A DNA stretch of 18,855 nt, from positions 1 to 18,855 of the forward strand of contig JBDSJC010000035.1 in NCBI GenBank assembly GCA_039917655.1, written 5' to 3'. The stretch is from PNKC01 sp039917655. GTDB taxonomy: Bacteria > Chloroflexota > Dehalococcoidia > Tepidiformales > Tepidiformaceae. Positions within the stretch are counted from its first letter, which is position 1. Each line of letters opens with the position of its first letter. Made by a program: the position numbers and the translations under genes. This document shows, piece by piece, positions 8,097 through 16,106 of the stretch. The notes below the pieces were generated by a model. It worked only from the letters and a program-made list of their open reading frames with translations, was not told the origin of the DNA and did not search any database.

Positions 8097-8387
8097 ATGG
8101 AGATCGGACGGATTCAGGGAGTCGGGGGCATCGCCCAGACTGGTGTCACGGCAGCCGCCAAACCGGCCGCCGGGTTCGCGGACATGCTGGGCAAGGCAAT
8201 CGGCCAACTCCAGGGCGTCAGCGATACCGCTAACTCGAAGGTCAACGCCATGGCTACTGGGCAGGATGTCGACCTCAGCGACGTGATGCTCTCGTTGGAG
8301 GCGGAGAGTCTGAGCATGAGCCTGGCGACCCAGGTGCGGAACAAGGCCGTCGAGGCCTATCAGGAAGTCTTCAGGATGCAGATGTAA
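8097..8387 (+). CDS. fliE: Flagellar hook-basal body complex protein FliE
   Basis: FliE is the adaptor between the MS-ring/export gate and the first rod subunits. From ATG 8097 (MEIGRIQGV) it is 96 residues, normal for FliE. The C-terminal block has the expected sequence pattern: ANSKVNAMATGQDVDLSDVM, then LSMSLATQVRNKAVEAYQEV and the terminal FRMQM. These helices pack onto FliF and FlgB. Its stop codon overlaps the fliK ATG by one nucleotide (TAATG), which suggests re-initiation. Confidence 0.95.
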   Translation: MEIGRIQGVGGIAQTGVTAAAKPAAGFADMLGKAIGQLQGVSDTANSKVNAMATGQDVDLSDVMLSLEAESLSMSLATQVRNKAVEAYQEVFRMQM

Positions 8388-9715
8388 TGGGACTTGTCAT
8401 TCAAACCGCCCCTGCCGATTCACCGCTCGCCCCGCTTGCTTCGCCGAAATCAGCAGAATCGGCCACCGAAGGGGACAAGCAGGGAGACGTTTTCGCTGCC
8501 CTGCTCGCTAACCTCTCGGGCGGCGCCCCGGCAAGTGAGGCAGCGTCTACCGCCTCTACGTTGCCCGGCACGCTTCCCGAAGAGTCCGGCGCGAAGCCGG
8601 ACGAGGCCGGGACGGAAACCCCTGCCGTGATCGCCGCGATGCAGCTGCTCGCGCAACTCAACCCGATCCTGCCCGGTCCGGTTAACGGGGGGCAGAACGC
8701 CGCGGCGGTGGTCGCGGTGGTCGCACCGCCAATGGAGGCCGATTCGCAATTTAGCCTGCCCACGGAGGTGGGCGCAGCCGTAGCCGGTAGTCCGGACCTT
8801 GCGCCAACGGAAACCCCGCCGCAACCACAAGCCGTGGTCGAAGCAGCCGCACCGGCTCTGATTTCGCCCGGCGCCGCCCCGGCCAGTGCGCAAGCCGGAC
8901 AGCCCACCGCAAGCGAACAGCCCGTCCCAACCGCAGCGCTCGAAACGCTGGAGGCTGGTGTTCATGCCGCGGCAGGCAAGGCGCACGACAAGGCCGAGGG
9001 GCTGAAACCCAAGGACGAGGCCGTAGCCGCCGCGCCAGAGGCCCCGCCGAACAGCACTGAACCTCATATCAGCGTGGTCCGCTCCGCCGGGAACGCAGAA
9101 CAGAAGGGCCAGACTGATGGCCACGCCAACCCGGGCGCCAGCGGCGAAGAGAAGAATCCGCAGCCAAACGCCTCCGCCCAGGGCATCGCCCACGCGGCGC
9201 CGAACTCGGCAGTCGGCCAGCTGCGCGTATCTGAGACGGCCGTCCCGGACGCTCCCCAGGTGGCGACCACTGAAACCCCACTCCCCGAAGCTGTGGCCCA
9301 CGTGGGCGAAGCGATCGTCCAGAAAGTGGAACTTGGTGGCGGCGAGGCCCGCCTCACGCTGCGGCCAGAGGCGCTCGGGGAAGTCGTCCTCCACATCCGT
9401 ACCGATGGCGACCGCGTCCGCGTTGAAATCCATGCCGAACGCGCCGAAGCGGCCAACCTCCTGCGCGACCACACCCAGGACCTCGCTCAACTGCTAGGCC
9501 AGCGCGGACTCAACCTGACCAACGTCTACGTCGGGCTCGGCGGTCACGGTTCGAACAACCAACAAGACGGTCTGCCCGCATGGGCCCGGCCCCGCGAGCA
9601 GGCCGATGGCAGCTTCGCCAGCCTCATGGGCATCGAAGAGCCCAGCGCGGCCGACCGTTCAAACCGCCTCCGTTCGGTCTACAACCCGGACGGCGCCATG
9701 AGCTACAGGGTTTAA
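8387..9715 (+). CDS. fliK: Flagellar hook-length control protein FliK
   Basis: FliK is the secreted molecular ruler that measures the hook and switches export specificity through FlhB. At 442 residues it is within the family range. About residues 1-300 are low-complexity, rich in Ala, Pro, Glu and Thr, as expected for the flexible ruler. The C-terminal hook-length domain lies at about 300-385: HVGEAIVQKVELGGGEARL, then LRPEALGEVVLHIRTDGD, and RVEIHAERAEAANLLRDH. This is the Flg_hook fold, whose core is L-x-P-x-x-L-G-x-V. The tail resembles other FliK proteins in being disordered. It starts within the fliE stop and ends 11 nt before flgD. Confidence 0.93.
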   Translation: MGLVIQTAPADSPLAPLASPKSAESATEGDKQGDVFAALLANLSGGAPASEAASTASTLPGTLPEESGAKPDEAGTETPAVIAAMQLLAQLNPILPGPVNGGQNAAAVVAVVAPPMEADSQFSLPTEVGAAVAGSPDLAPTETPPQPQAVVEAAAPALISPGAAPASAQAGQPTASEQPVPTAALETLEAGVHAAAGKAHDKAEGLKPKDEAVAAAPEAPPNSTEPHISVVRSAGNAEQKGQTDGHANPGASGEEKNPQPNASAQGIAHAAPNSAVGQLRVSETAVPDAPQVATTETPLPEAVAHVGEAIVQKVELGGGEARLTLRPEALGEVVLHIRTDGDRVRVEIHAERAEAANLLRDHTQDLAQLLGQRGLNLTNVYVGLGGHGSNNQQDGLPAWARPREQADGSFASLMGIEEPSAADRSNRLRSVYNPDGAMSYRV

Positions 9716-9726
9716 GGAGGAAACGA

Positions 9727-10275
9727 ATGGCGCTCCCAATTGACCCCGTTACCGGCCTCCAGAACAGCACCTACGCGCCCAAGAAGGCGGCCAGTTCGGC
9801 CGACCTTGGCCAGGTCGACTTCATGAAGCTGATCATCGCCCAAATGCGCAACCAGAACCCGCTGGAGCCACAAAAGGACTCGGACTTCATGGCTCAAATG
9901 GCCCAGTTCGAGGCCCTCAACCAACAGAAGATCGTGGCCCAGGGCATGAAGGTTCTCCAGGGCATGAACGAACTCTCGACAGCCACTGGCCTGCTCGGCA
10001 AGACGATCATCGGCAAGCAGGTAGACGGCGTGGGCGTCGCCCGTGACCTCGTCGGCCGCGAAAGGTTCGGCGCCCCCTGGTCGAAGCTGTCGAGTTCGCA
10101 GCGCGTTGATGTCAGCAGCGACGCACGGGTGGCAGCGGCCATCGCCGACGCCGGAAACGCGGGTAAGGAAGTCACCGGCAAGGTCGACCGCGTGGTCACC
10201 GATGACAAGGGCATCCCGATGCTCTACGTAGACGGCAAGGTCGTGGACCTGTTCACCGTCTCGGAGGTGAAGTAG
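9727..10275 (+). CDS. flgD: Flagellar hook capping/assembly protein FlgD
   Basis: FlgD is the scaffold that caps the growing hook and is discarded when assembly finishes. The ATG at 9727 has a near-perfect AAGGAGG at 9714-9720 with 6-nt spacing, and the protein is 182 residues. The N-terminal export/capping signature is DFMKLIIAQMRNQNPLEPQK followed by DSDFMAQMAQFEALNQ (about residues 30-66), which is the most conserved part of FlgD. The C-terminal 90 residues are short compared with proteobacterial FlgD, which has extra FLgD_ig/Tudor-like domains. Here only a compact beta-rich tail (GKVDRVVTDDKGIPMLYVDG) is present, as in Bacillus FlgD. The reading frame is open further upstream inside fliK, but no ribosome binding site supports an earlier start. 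Confidence 0.94.
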   Translation: MALPIDPVTGLQNSTYAPKKAASSADLGQVDFMKLIIAQMRNQNPLEPQKDSDFMAQMAQFEALNQQKIVAQGMKVLQGMNELSTATGLLGKTIIGKQVDGVGVARDLVGRERFGAPWSKLSSSQRVDVSSDARVAAAIADAGNAGKEVTGKVDRVVTDDKGIPMLYVDGKVVDLFTVSEVK

Positions 10276-10277
10276 CC

Positions 10278-10652
10278 GTGGTCTACATCGATAGGAACGC
10301 GCCGATCGGCCCAGCAGCCATGTCCGCGCGTTCGAACGCCCCAACCCCGCTGAAGCCGGGCAGTCCGTCGTTCGGCGACGCGCTTCAGCGCGCGGGCACG
10401 GGGGTCAACCTCAGCCGGCACGCCCAGAAACGCGTGGATCGGCGGGACTTGAACCTGGACGAAGCCAGGCTTGGACGCCTGAACAACGCCATCAACCGCG
10501 CCGCTGAAAAAGGCTCGCGCAACTCCGTCGTCATCCTCGATGACCTTGCCGTGGTGGTCGATGTGCGGGAACGCACGGTAGTCACCGCAATGAACGCTGA
10601 GGCAGGAAGGGAGAGAGTCTTCACGAATATTGACTCCGTCGTCATCGCCTAG
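10278..10652 (+). CDS. Flagellar operon protein of the TIGR02530 type (between flgD and flgE)
   Basis: A small conserved protein of 124 residues found between flgD and flgE in many firmicute-type flagellar operons. The visible core is LSRHAQKRVDRRDLNLDEAR followed by AAEKGSRNSVVILDDLAVVV and RTVVTAMNAE...VFTNIDSVV, the usual family pattern. A GTG at 10278 lies 2 nt after the flgD stop, with GGAGG at 10263-10267 inside the end of flgD (10-nt spacing). Its molecular role is unsettled; the position suggests a function in hook or hook-cap assembly. The first about 45 residues are variable and Pro/Ser-rich. Confidence 0.88.
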   Translation: MVYIDRNAPIGPAAMSARSNAPTPLKPGSPSFGDALQRAGTGVNLSRHAQKRVDRRDLNLDEARLGRLNNAINRAAEKGSRNSVVILDDLAVVVDVRERTVVTAMNAEAGRERVFTNIDSVVIA

Positions 10653-10762
10653 GCGGGGACAGCGGCTCCAATAGCAACTATCACGGGCTGGTCCGCACGA
10701 CGGAAGCCCGATCCACATACAGCCCTTCCGCGGGAAGGACCACCTGAAAGGATCGACCCACC
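10653..10762 (+). promoter_or_regulatory. Structured leader upstream of flgE
   Basis: This is the longest gap inside the flagellar operon (110 nt). It contains two hairpins. The first pairs GGGCT 10685-10689 with AGCCC 10705-10709 and TCCG 10692-10695 with CGGA 10701-10704, with a GG bulge and a CACGA loop. The second pairs CCTTCC 10724-10729 with GGAAGG 10733-10738 around a GCG loop. No T-run follows, so a classical intrinsic terminator is unlikely. The structures may stabilise the mRNA of the highly expressed hook gene or tune its translation. Confidence 0.5.
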
Positions 10763-12016
10763 ATGATGCGAGCACTCTTTTCCGCGATCTCCGGCATGCG
10801 AAACCACATGGCCTACATGGACGTCATCGGCAACAACATCGCGAACGTCAACACCACGGCCTACAAGTCCAGCCGCGTCACCTTCCAGGACATCCTGGGG
10901 CAGACGGTGCGCGGCGCGAGTTCACCGCAGAACGGCCGCGGCGGCACGAACCCCGCCCAGATCGGCCTCGGCATCACCCTCGGCGGCATCGACTCGGTCA
11001 TGGGCCAGGGTTCGCTGCAGTCCACCGGCAAGCTCACTGACTTCGCCGTCCAGGGCGACGGCTTCTTCGTCGTCTCCGATGGTCAGCGCAACTTCTACAC
11101 GCGTGACGGCGCGTTCGACATCGGCGTCGATGGCGGACTCGTGAACCCCAACACCGGCCTCCGTGTGATGGGTTGGGCCGCCAACGCGACGGGCGCGGTG
11201 AACACCGATGCCCCCATGACAGCCCTCGAAATCCCGTTCGGGACGCGCATCAGCGCCCAACCTACCAGCCTCATGAACCTCGCTGGCAACCTGGACGCCG
11301 GCGCTGCTATCGGCGGCACCGTGAACACCACCGTCACCGCCTACGACACGCTGGGCAACGCGCATAGCGTCGCGGTCACCTTCACCAAGACGGGCGCCAA
11401 CGCCTGGGGCGTCTCCGCCAAGCATGACGCCGATGGCGACCCCCTCACCCCCAATGTCGCCGCCACGCCAACTCCCGCCTCGATCTCCTTCGACCCGGCA
11501 ACCGGCGCAATGCTCACCCCCGCGAACGGCAAAATCAGCATCCCCCTGACGGGCGCCGCGTACGCCTCCCCGCTGACCTTCGACATGGACATGAGCAAGT
11601 TCAGCCAGTTCGCGGGCCAGAGCCAGGTCAACCTCTCAAACCAGGACGGTTTCCCGGCCGGCGCGCTCGTGAGCTTCGCTGTCGCTTCCTCCGGCGAGAT
11701 CGCCGGCATCTACTCCAACGGTTCCAACCGGGTCATTGGGCAGTTGGCGCTCGCCAGCTTCGTCAACCCCGGCGGCCTGCAGCGCGCTGGCCAGAACAAC
11801 TGGGTCTCCACTTCGAACTCAGGCGACCCAATCGTTGGCACGCCGAACAGCAACGGCCGCGGCGCGGTGGGCACCGGCACCCTCGAAACCTCGAACGTGG
11901 ACCTCGCGCTGCAGTTCACCAGCGTGATTATCGCCCAGCGCGGATTCCAATCCTCATCCCGCGTGATCACCGCCAGCGACCAGATGCTCCAGGACCTGGT
12001 CAACATCATCCGCTAG
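10763..12016 (+). CDS. flgE: Flagellar hook protein FlgE
   Basis: FlgE polymerises into the hook, the universal joint. It is 417 residues. The start at 10763 gives MMRALFSAISGMRNH (a second ATG follows at 10766), with AAAGGA at 10747-10752. The N-terminal D0 motif is MDVIGNNIANVNTTAYKSSR. The D1 motif GDGFFVVSDGQRNFYTRDG is at about residues 98-116, and the FlgE-type beta domains fill the middle (SMNLAGNLDAG-like, TVTAYDTLGNAHSVAVTF). The C-terminal D0 helix is SNVDLALQFTSVIIAQRGFQ with ITASDQMLQDLVNIIR at the end. It is the last recognisable flagellar gene in the window; fliL, motAB, fliM and fliN are not seen and must be elsewhere. Confidence 0.97.
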   Translation: MMRALFSAISGMRNHMAYMDVIGNNIANVNTTAYKSSRVTFQDILGQTVRGASSPQNGRGGTNPAQIGLGITLGGIDSVMGQGSLQSTGKLTDFAVQGDGFFVVSDGQRNFYTRDGAFDIGVDGGLVNPNTGLRVMGWAANATGAVNTDAPMTALEIPFGTRISAQPTSLMNLAGNLDAGAAIGGTVNTTVTAYDTLGNAHSVAVTFTKTGANAWGVSAKHDADGDPLTPNVAATPTPASISFDPATGAMLTPANGKISIPLTGAAYASPLTFDMDMSKFSQFAGQSQVNLSNQDGFPAGALVSFAVASSGEIAGIYSNGSNRVIGQLALASFVNPGGLQRAGQNNWVSTSNSGDPIVGTPNSNGRGAVGTGTLETSNVDLALQFTSVIIAQRGFQSSSRVITASDQMLQDLVNIIR

Positions 12017-12023
12017 TAATTCT

Positions 12024-12071
12024 GGTGGCCCGCCTCCTTCGCTCCCTTGGGGGAGTTGGGGGCGAGCCACC
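12024..12071 (+). terminator. Long imperfect hairpin directly after flgE
   Basis: GGTGGC 12024-12029 pairs with GCCACC 12066-12071. Inside this, CGCC pairs with GGCG, and CTCCC 12042-12046 pairs with GGGAG 12051-12055 around a TTGG loop. This 48-nt stem starts 8 nt past the flgE stop, so it is well placed to end or attenuate the flagellar transcript. There is no clear T-tract. It may instead be a dispersed intergenic palindromic element that protects the 3' end. Confidence 0.5.
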
Positions 12072-12084
12072 CGCCGGGACGCCA

Positions 12085-13041
12085 TTGCTGCCGCTTCACC
12101 GCATTAACCGCATCGCCACGCTCGCCATCCTCCCGTTGATGGCGCTGGCGATTGTCGTGTTTCCGCGGATCGCGCAGAAAACCGCCGCGCCTGTGCTCCC
12201 GCGCGAGGGCACGATCGTCGTCGCCGAACTGCGCGGCGAGTCTATGACCTTCCTCGACCTCGCCACCGGCCACAGCCGTCAGCTGGCAGTGCCCGGCCCC
12301 GCCCACGAGCTTGTGACCGATGGCGCACACGTGTACGCCAGCCTCGGACGCGGCAACGCTGTCCTCGACGTTGACCCCGCAGGGCCGTCGATCGTCCGCT
12401 CCGCGGCCATCGCGGGTGAGCCGCACGGACTGGCGCTCGGCGACGAGTCGTTGCTCGTAACGCTGGACTCGGCGAACGGGCTATTGACCCTGAACCGCGC
12501 AACCCTCTCCGTGACCAGCCGCGAGAACACCGGAGACACGCCACACAGCGTGGCAACCGGGCCAGGGGGCACCTTCGTCACCGATTCCCGCGACAACCGT
12601 CTGCGCAAGCTGCCTTCGGGCGAAACGGCGCCAGTGGGGGAACTGCCAGAGAGCGTGGCACTGACCGCCGAATTCGTGGTCACGGCCGACAACGTGGGCG
12701 GCACCCTGACGGTGCTGCGGGCCGGCACGCTGGCCGCCTACCGCACAATCGCTGTCGGCGCCGGGCCGGTGCGCGTCGTCGCCCTCGCTCCCGACCGTGT
12801 TGTAGTCGCGGTGGGCGGAAAGGCCCAGTTGGCGATCGTCAACGTCCGAACCGGCAAGGTGGAGAAGCGCGTAACAGTGCTCGGACGGCCAGACGGCATC
12901 TGCCTGAACCGGGACGGTTCCTTCGCGGCTGTGGTTTCCAACGAAGCGGACGCCGTGCAGGTCTTCCGCGTCTCCGATTGGCGGCTGGCCGGGACGCTGA
13001 GCGTCGGCAATGGCCCGGGCGCTTGCCTCTGGCTTCCGTAG
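12085..13041 (+). CDS. Membrane-anchored YVTN/NHL-type beta-propeller protein
   Basis: About 318 residues from TTG 12085; the frame is open back to a GTG at 12025, inside the palindromic hairpin, which would give 338. TTG 12085 (GGGA just upstream) is preferred because the hairpin looks non-coding, but the start is uncertain. An N-terminal hydrophobic helix (ATLAILPLMALAIVVFPRIA) suggests a signal anchor, with the rest outside the cytoplasm. The body has about seven repeated blades, each a short beta-rich unit such as GTIVVAELRGESMTFLDLAT, PHGLALGDESLLVTLD, TPHSVATGPGGTFVTDSRDN and GRPDGICLNRDGSFAAVVSN. The pattern resembles YncE/YVTN-family propellers and lactonase-like folds. No catalytic residues are apparent. 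It may bind a surface or cell-wall ligand. A functional link to flagella is not shown. Confidence 0.75.
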   Translation: MLPLHRINRIATLAILPLMALAIVVFPRIAQKTAAPVLPREGTIVVAELRGESMTFLDLATGHSRQLAVPGPAHELVTDGAHVYASLGRGNAVLDVDPAGPSIVRSAAIAGEPHGLALGDESLLVTLDSANGLLTLNRATLSVTSRENTGDTPHSVATGPGGTFVTDSRDNRLRKLPSGETAPVGELPESVALTAEFVVTADNVGGTLTVLRAGTLAAYRTIAVGAGPVRVVALAPDRVVVAVGGKAQLAIVNVRTGKVEKRVTVLGRPDGICLNRDGSFAAVVSNEADAVQVFRVSDWRLAGTLSVGNGPGACLWLP

Positions 13042-13110
13042 CATTGACCGCTCTCGCCCGGATCGCGACGATGAGGATCAACTTCAACCGTTAGTGAATC
13101 AGGACGAACG

Positions 13111-13518
13111 ATGCGTTCGGCGATCTGCCAGCTTGGCACCCGGTTTTCCCGCTGCCTAAACGCTCCCCAGCACTCGTGCCAGTATTGCGGGCGAAACTTC
13201 TGCGTGGCCCATGCCCACTTCGCCGAAGGTCACGAAGCGGTCTGCGTGCGCAAGCAGTGCCGCATTAAAAAGGACGACCTTGATGCGCATCTGGTCTACC
13301 GAACGCGCGTGGTGCAGCGCAACCGGGCCGGGCTTTGCGGCGTGGAGGAGTGCGGCCCGCACCCCGGCTTCGAATGCTCGCTCTGCCAGGGCCACTTCTG
13401 CGAGGAGCATCTCTCCGAGCGGATGTACCCCTTCCACGACGGCCGGATAGTGACCGATCGCCCGGCGAGCGTCTGTAGCCACTGCTGGGACCGCCGAAAA
13501 GTCTGGCGGCGAGGCTAA
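13111..13518 (+). CDS. Small protein with two Cys/His zinc-binding-type modules
   Basis: 135 residues, with ATG 13111 preceded by AGGA at 13101-13104 (6-nt spacing). I do not recognise a named gene. The protein holds two copies of one metal-ligand pattern, Cys-x7-Cys-x2-Cys-x4-Cys-x2-His: C15/C23/C26/C31/H34 and C81/C89/C92/C97/H100. Each is followed by more Cys/His residues: H36, H41, C45, C50 in the first, and H109, C122, C125 in the second. Fragments CQYCGRNFCVAH and CSLCQGHFCEEH show the duplication. The layout resembles AN1/B-box-like treble-clef zinc fingers. It could act in protein or nucleic-acid binding. The role is unknown; the metal is inferred from ligand spacing. Confidence 0.75.
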   Translation: MRSAICQLGTRFSRCLNAPQHSCQYCGRNFCVAHAHFAEGHEAVCVRKQCRIKKDDLDAHLVYRTRVVQRNRAGLCGVEECGPHPGFECSLCQGHFCEEHLSERMYPFHDGRIVTDRPASVCSHCWDRRKVWRRG

Positions 13519-13669
13519 TGCAATCTCCCAAAGCTAGCCGTTCCGGCGCGGTCTTCGCACGATGGGCCTTACTCTCCTCTCGCGCCGCAGTGGGAGAGCA
13601 GAATCCCTACCCAGCGGTGAAGGCACACGCATTGACAAACGGCCCGCCAGCTTCTCAAACGAGCGCGAA

Positions 13670-14962
13670 GTGACCACCGAACAGACCCCCGATGCGTCCC
13701 CCGCGAGCACGGTCACTCTTGAGCGGATTGTGGCCGCCCGAGACGCGATCGCCGGCGATGTGCGGGTGACGCCGATGTGGCCCTCCGCCTCGCTCAGCGC
13801 GCAGTTCGGCGTGCCCATCTTCTTCAAGTGCGAACAGATGCAACTCACGGGGTCGTTCAAGATTCGCGGCGCGTCCAACTTCGTCCATCAAATGGACGCC
13901 CAGGCCGCCGCGCGGGGAGTGGTCGCGGCCAGCGCCGGCAACCACGCCCAGGGCATCGCGCTCGCTGGCAGCCGCCGCGGGATCAGCGTTGTTGTGGTGA
14001 TGCCCGAGACCGCGCCCCTGGCCAAGGTGACCGCCTGTCGCGAATATGGCGCGCGAGTGGTGCTTGCGGGGACATCGCTGGAAGAGGCGCGTGCCGAGGC
14101 GATGAAAATCGCCAGCGGCGAGGGCCGCATCTACGTCCCCCCGTTCGATGACGACGCCGTCATCGCGGGGCAGGGCACGGTCGGCCTGGAAATCCTCGCC
14201 CAGTGCCCGGAGGTCTGTGAGGTGCTGGTGCCCGCCGGCGGCGGCGGGCTGCTTGGCGGCATCGCCTGCGCAATCAAGACCACACGCCCGGAGGTGCGCA
14301 TCACCGGTGTCCAGGCGGCGGCCATGGATGGCATCTGCCGGTCGCTCGCCAATCATCGCGCCACGAGTGCTCCCGCCGCCCGCACGATCGCCGACGGCGT
14401 GGCCGTGGCTGGCCCATCGGACCGCACGTTCAGCCTGATCGAGCGATTCGTGGACGGCGTCATTTCGGTCCACGACGACGCGATCGCCCACGCCATCGTC
14501 ACCCTCATCGAAAAGTCGAAGGTGATCGTCGAAGGGGCGGGCGCGCTGGCCGTCGCTGCCCTCCAGTCTGGCGCCTACACGCCCGCCGGGCCGACGGTTC
14601 TGGTGCTCTCCGGCGGTAACATCGATATCAACCTGCTCGGCTCTATCGTCCGGCGAGGTCTTGCCGATGCCGGGCGCTACCAGCATCTCAGCGTCGAAGT
14701 GAGCGACACCCCCGGCGAACTCGCGCTCGTTTCGAGCGCCATCGCGGCCGCTGGTGGGAACATCCTCGAAGTCGACCACAATCGCGAAGTGCCGGGCATG
14801 CCCGTCGGTGTGGCCGTGTTGGATCTTCTGCTCGAAGTGAACGGCCAGCCGCACTTCGAAGAGATTGTGCAGTCCCTTCGCGACCGCGGAATGCGCGGCG
14901 TGCCGGGCATCGGCGCACGCCTGGCGACCAGCGATGCCCAGCGGCGGCACGATCAGGCCTGA
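13670..14962 (+). CDS. ilvA: Threonine ammonia-lyase (biosynthetic/catabolic IlvA/TdcB type) with ACT domain
   Basis: A PLP enzyme that deaminates L-threonine to 2-oxobutanoate, the first step toward isoleucine. From GTG 13670 it is 430 residues; the frame is open to 13562, but the extra 36 residues look non-conserved. The PLP-binding Lys is K64 in TGSFKIRGASNF. SAGNHAQGIALA binds substrate, and the tetraglycine phosphate loop is PAGGGGLLGG. The C-terminal ACT domain is about residues 337-410 (YQHLSVEVSDTPGELALVSS), the allosteric part. This single-ACT, about 400-residue layout is typical of the short IlvA/TdcB form. A TTGACA hexamer at 13632-13637 may be part of its promoter, which would put the mRNA start almost at the GTG. 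The gene symbol reflects the reaction, since the catabolic and biosynthetic forms cannot be told apart from sequence. Confidence 0.9.
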   Translation: MTTEQTPDASPASTVTLERIVAARDAIAGDVRVTPMWPSASLSAQFGVPIFFKCEQMQLTGSFKIRGASNFVHQMDAQAAARGVVAASAGNHAQGIALAGSRRGISVVVVMPETAPLAKVTACREYGARVVLAGTSLEEARAEAMKIASGEGRIYVPPFDDDAVIAGQGTVGLEILAQCPEVCEVLVPAGGGGLLGGIACAIKTTRPEVRITGVQAAAMDGICRSLANHRATSAPAARTIADGVAVAGPSDRTFSLIERFVDGVISVHDDAIAHAIVTLIEKSKVIVEGAGALAVAALQSGAYTPAGPTVLVLSGGNIDINLLGSIVRRGLADAGRYQHLSVEVSDTPGELALVSSAIAAAGGNILEVDHNREVPGMPVGVAVLDLLLEVNGQPHFEEIVQSLRDRGMRGVPGIGARLATSDAQRRHDQA

Positions 14963-15065
14963 TGGCCATCAGCCGCCATCGGCCGTCAGTGGCAGCACCT
15001 CCCGCGACACCCTCCCCCCTTTCCTCTATCGTCTATCCCCTCACCCTACCGCTGGAGCAAACGAT

Positions 15066-16097
15066 TTGAAGGCAATGGTCCTGCGCGGCAAACAGCTCGC
15101 AATCGAAGAAGTCACAAAGCCCGTTCCCGGGCCCGGCCAGGTGCTCGCGCGCGTCTTGGCCTGCGGCATCTGCGGCAGCGACCTCCACGCCGCGAAGTAT
15201 ATGGACGACATGATTGCCGCCTCGCGGATGAGCGGCCGTACCCCCTGGGACACGCTCGATCTGAGCCAGGGCATGGTGATGGGACACGAATTCGTCGCCG
15301 AAATCGTCGAAGCGGGAGAAGGCGCTGACCAGTGGCCGGTGGGGACGCGCGTGACGAGCGTCCCCGTGTTGGTGGAACCGGCCGCGCCCAACGGCTACCG
15401 CAGCATTGGCTACAGCCCCGAGACCCCCGGCGCCTACGGCGAGTACGTCATCATGACCGGCGCGATGCTGCTCAAAGTACCGGACGGCCTCTCCAACACC
15501 GTCGCCGCCACCACCGAACCCTGCGCCGTCGGTCTCCACGCCGTCCGCCAGGCAGAGATGCGCGAGGGCGAGCACGCCGTCGTCATGGGCGCTGGCCCGA
15601 TCGGCCTGATGACCCTGCTCTGGCTGAAGAAAGAGGGCGTCCGCCACGTCACCGTCTCCGACTACGCCCAGACCCGTCGCGACCTCGCCGTTCGCCTCGG
15701 CGCGGACCTCGTCATCAACCCAGCGGAGACCGACGTCGCCGAGGCCGTCCTCGCCGCGTGCGGTGGCGCCCCGCCGGTCGTCTTCGAATGCGTCGGCGTG
15801 GAAGGGACGTTGCGCCTCGCGATGGAACTGGTCGATCGCTTCGGCCGCGTGGTGGTTGTTGGCGTCTGCATGAAGGAAGACAAGATCTACCCGATGGTCG
15901 GCATCAACAAGCAGCTCACCCTCAAGTTCGTCCTTGGCTACACGCCAGCCGAGTACGCCGAGGCCCTCGCAGCCCTCGCCGATGGCAGCATCGAGGCCGA
16001 GCCGATGATCACCCGCACGGTCACCCTCGACGAACTGCCCGCCGCCTTCGAAGCGCTCGCCGACCCCCACGATTGCAAGATCGTCGTCCTCCCGTAG
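15066..16097 (+). CDS. Zinc-type medium-chain dehydrogenase (alcohol/threonine/butanediol DH-like)
   Basis: An MDR-superfamily NAD(P)-dependent dehydrogenase. The TTG at 15066 (read as Met, KAMVLRGKQLAIEEV) has GGAG at 15054-15057 with 8-nt spacing; the ATG at 15075 is too far from that site. It is 343 residues. The catalytic zinc ligands visible are C36 (CGICGSDLH), H74-E75 (GHEFVAEI) and the Glu of TTEPCAVGLH. The Rossmann motif is GAGPIGLMTLLWL, and an Asp in VSDYAQTRRDLA at the end of beta-2 favours NAD over NADP. The four-Cys structural-zinc lobe of classical alcohol dehydrogenases is missing: the corresponding region (residues about 95-125) has no Cys. The substrate is unknown; neighbouring threonine ammonia-lyase does not prove a threonine dehydrogenase. 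Confidence 0.85.
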   Translation: MKAMVLRGKQLAIEEVTKPVPGPGQVLARVLACGICGSDLHAAKYMDDMIAASRMSGRTPWDTLDLSQGMVMGHEFVAEIVEAGEGADQWPVGTRVTSVPVLVEPAAPNGYRSIGYSPETPGAYGEYVIMTGAMLLKVPDGLSNTVAATTEPCAVGLHAVRQAEMREGEHAVVMGAGPIGLMTLLWLKKEGVRHVTVSDYAQTRRDLAVRLGADLVINPAETDVAEAVLAACGGAPPVVFECVGVEGTLRLAMELVDRFGRVVVVGVCMKEDKIYPMVGINKQLTLKFVLGYTPAEYAEALAALADGSIEAEPMITRTVTLDELPAAFEALADPHDCKIVVLP

Positions 16098-16106
16098 CCG
16101 CACAAG

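Noticed and set aside
13632..13660. Promoter for threonine ammonia-lyase with TTGACA
   Set aside because: The -35 is perfect but the -10 at 17-nt spacing (TCAAAC) is poor, so it is not listed as a feature.
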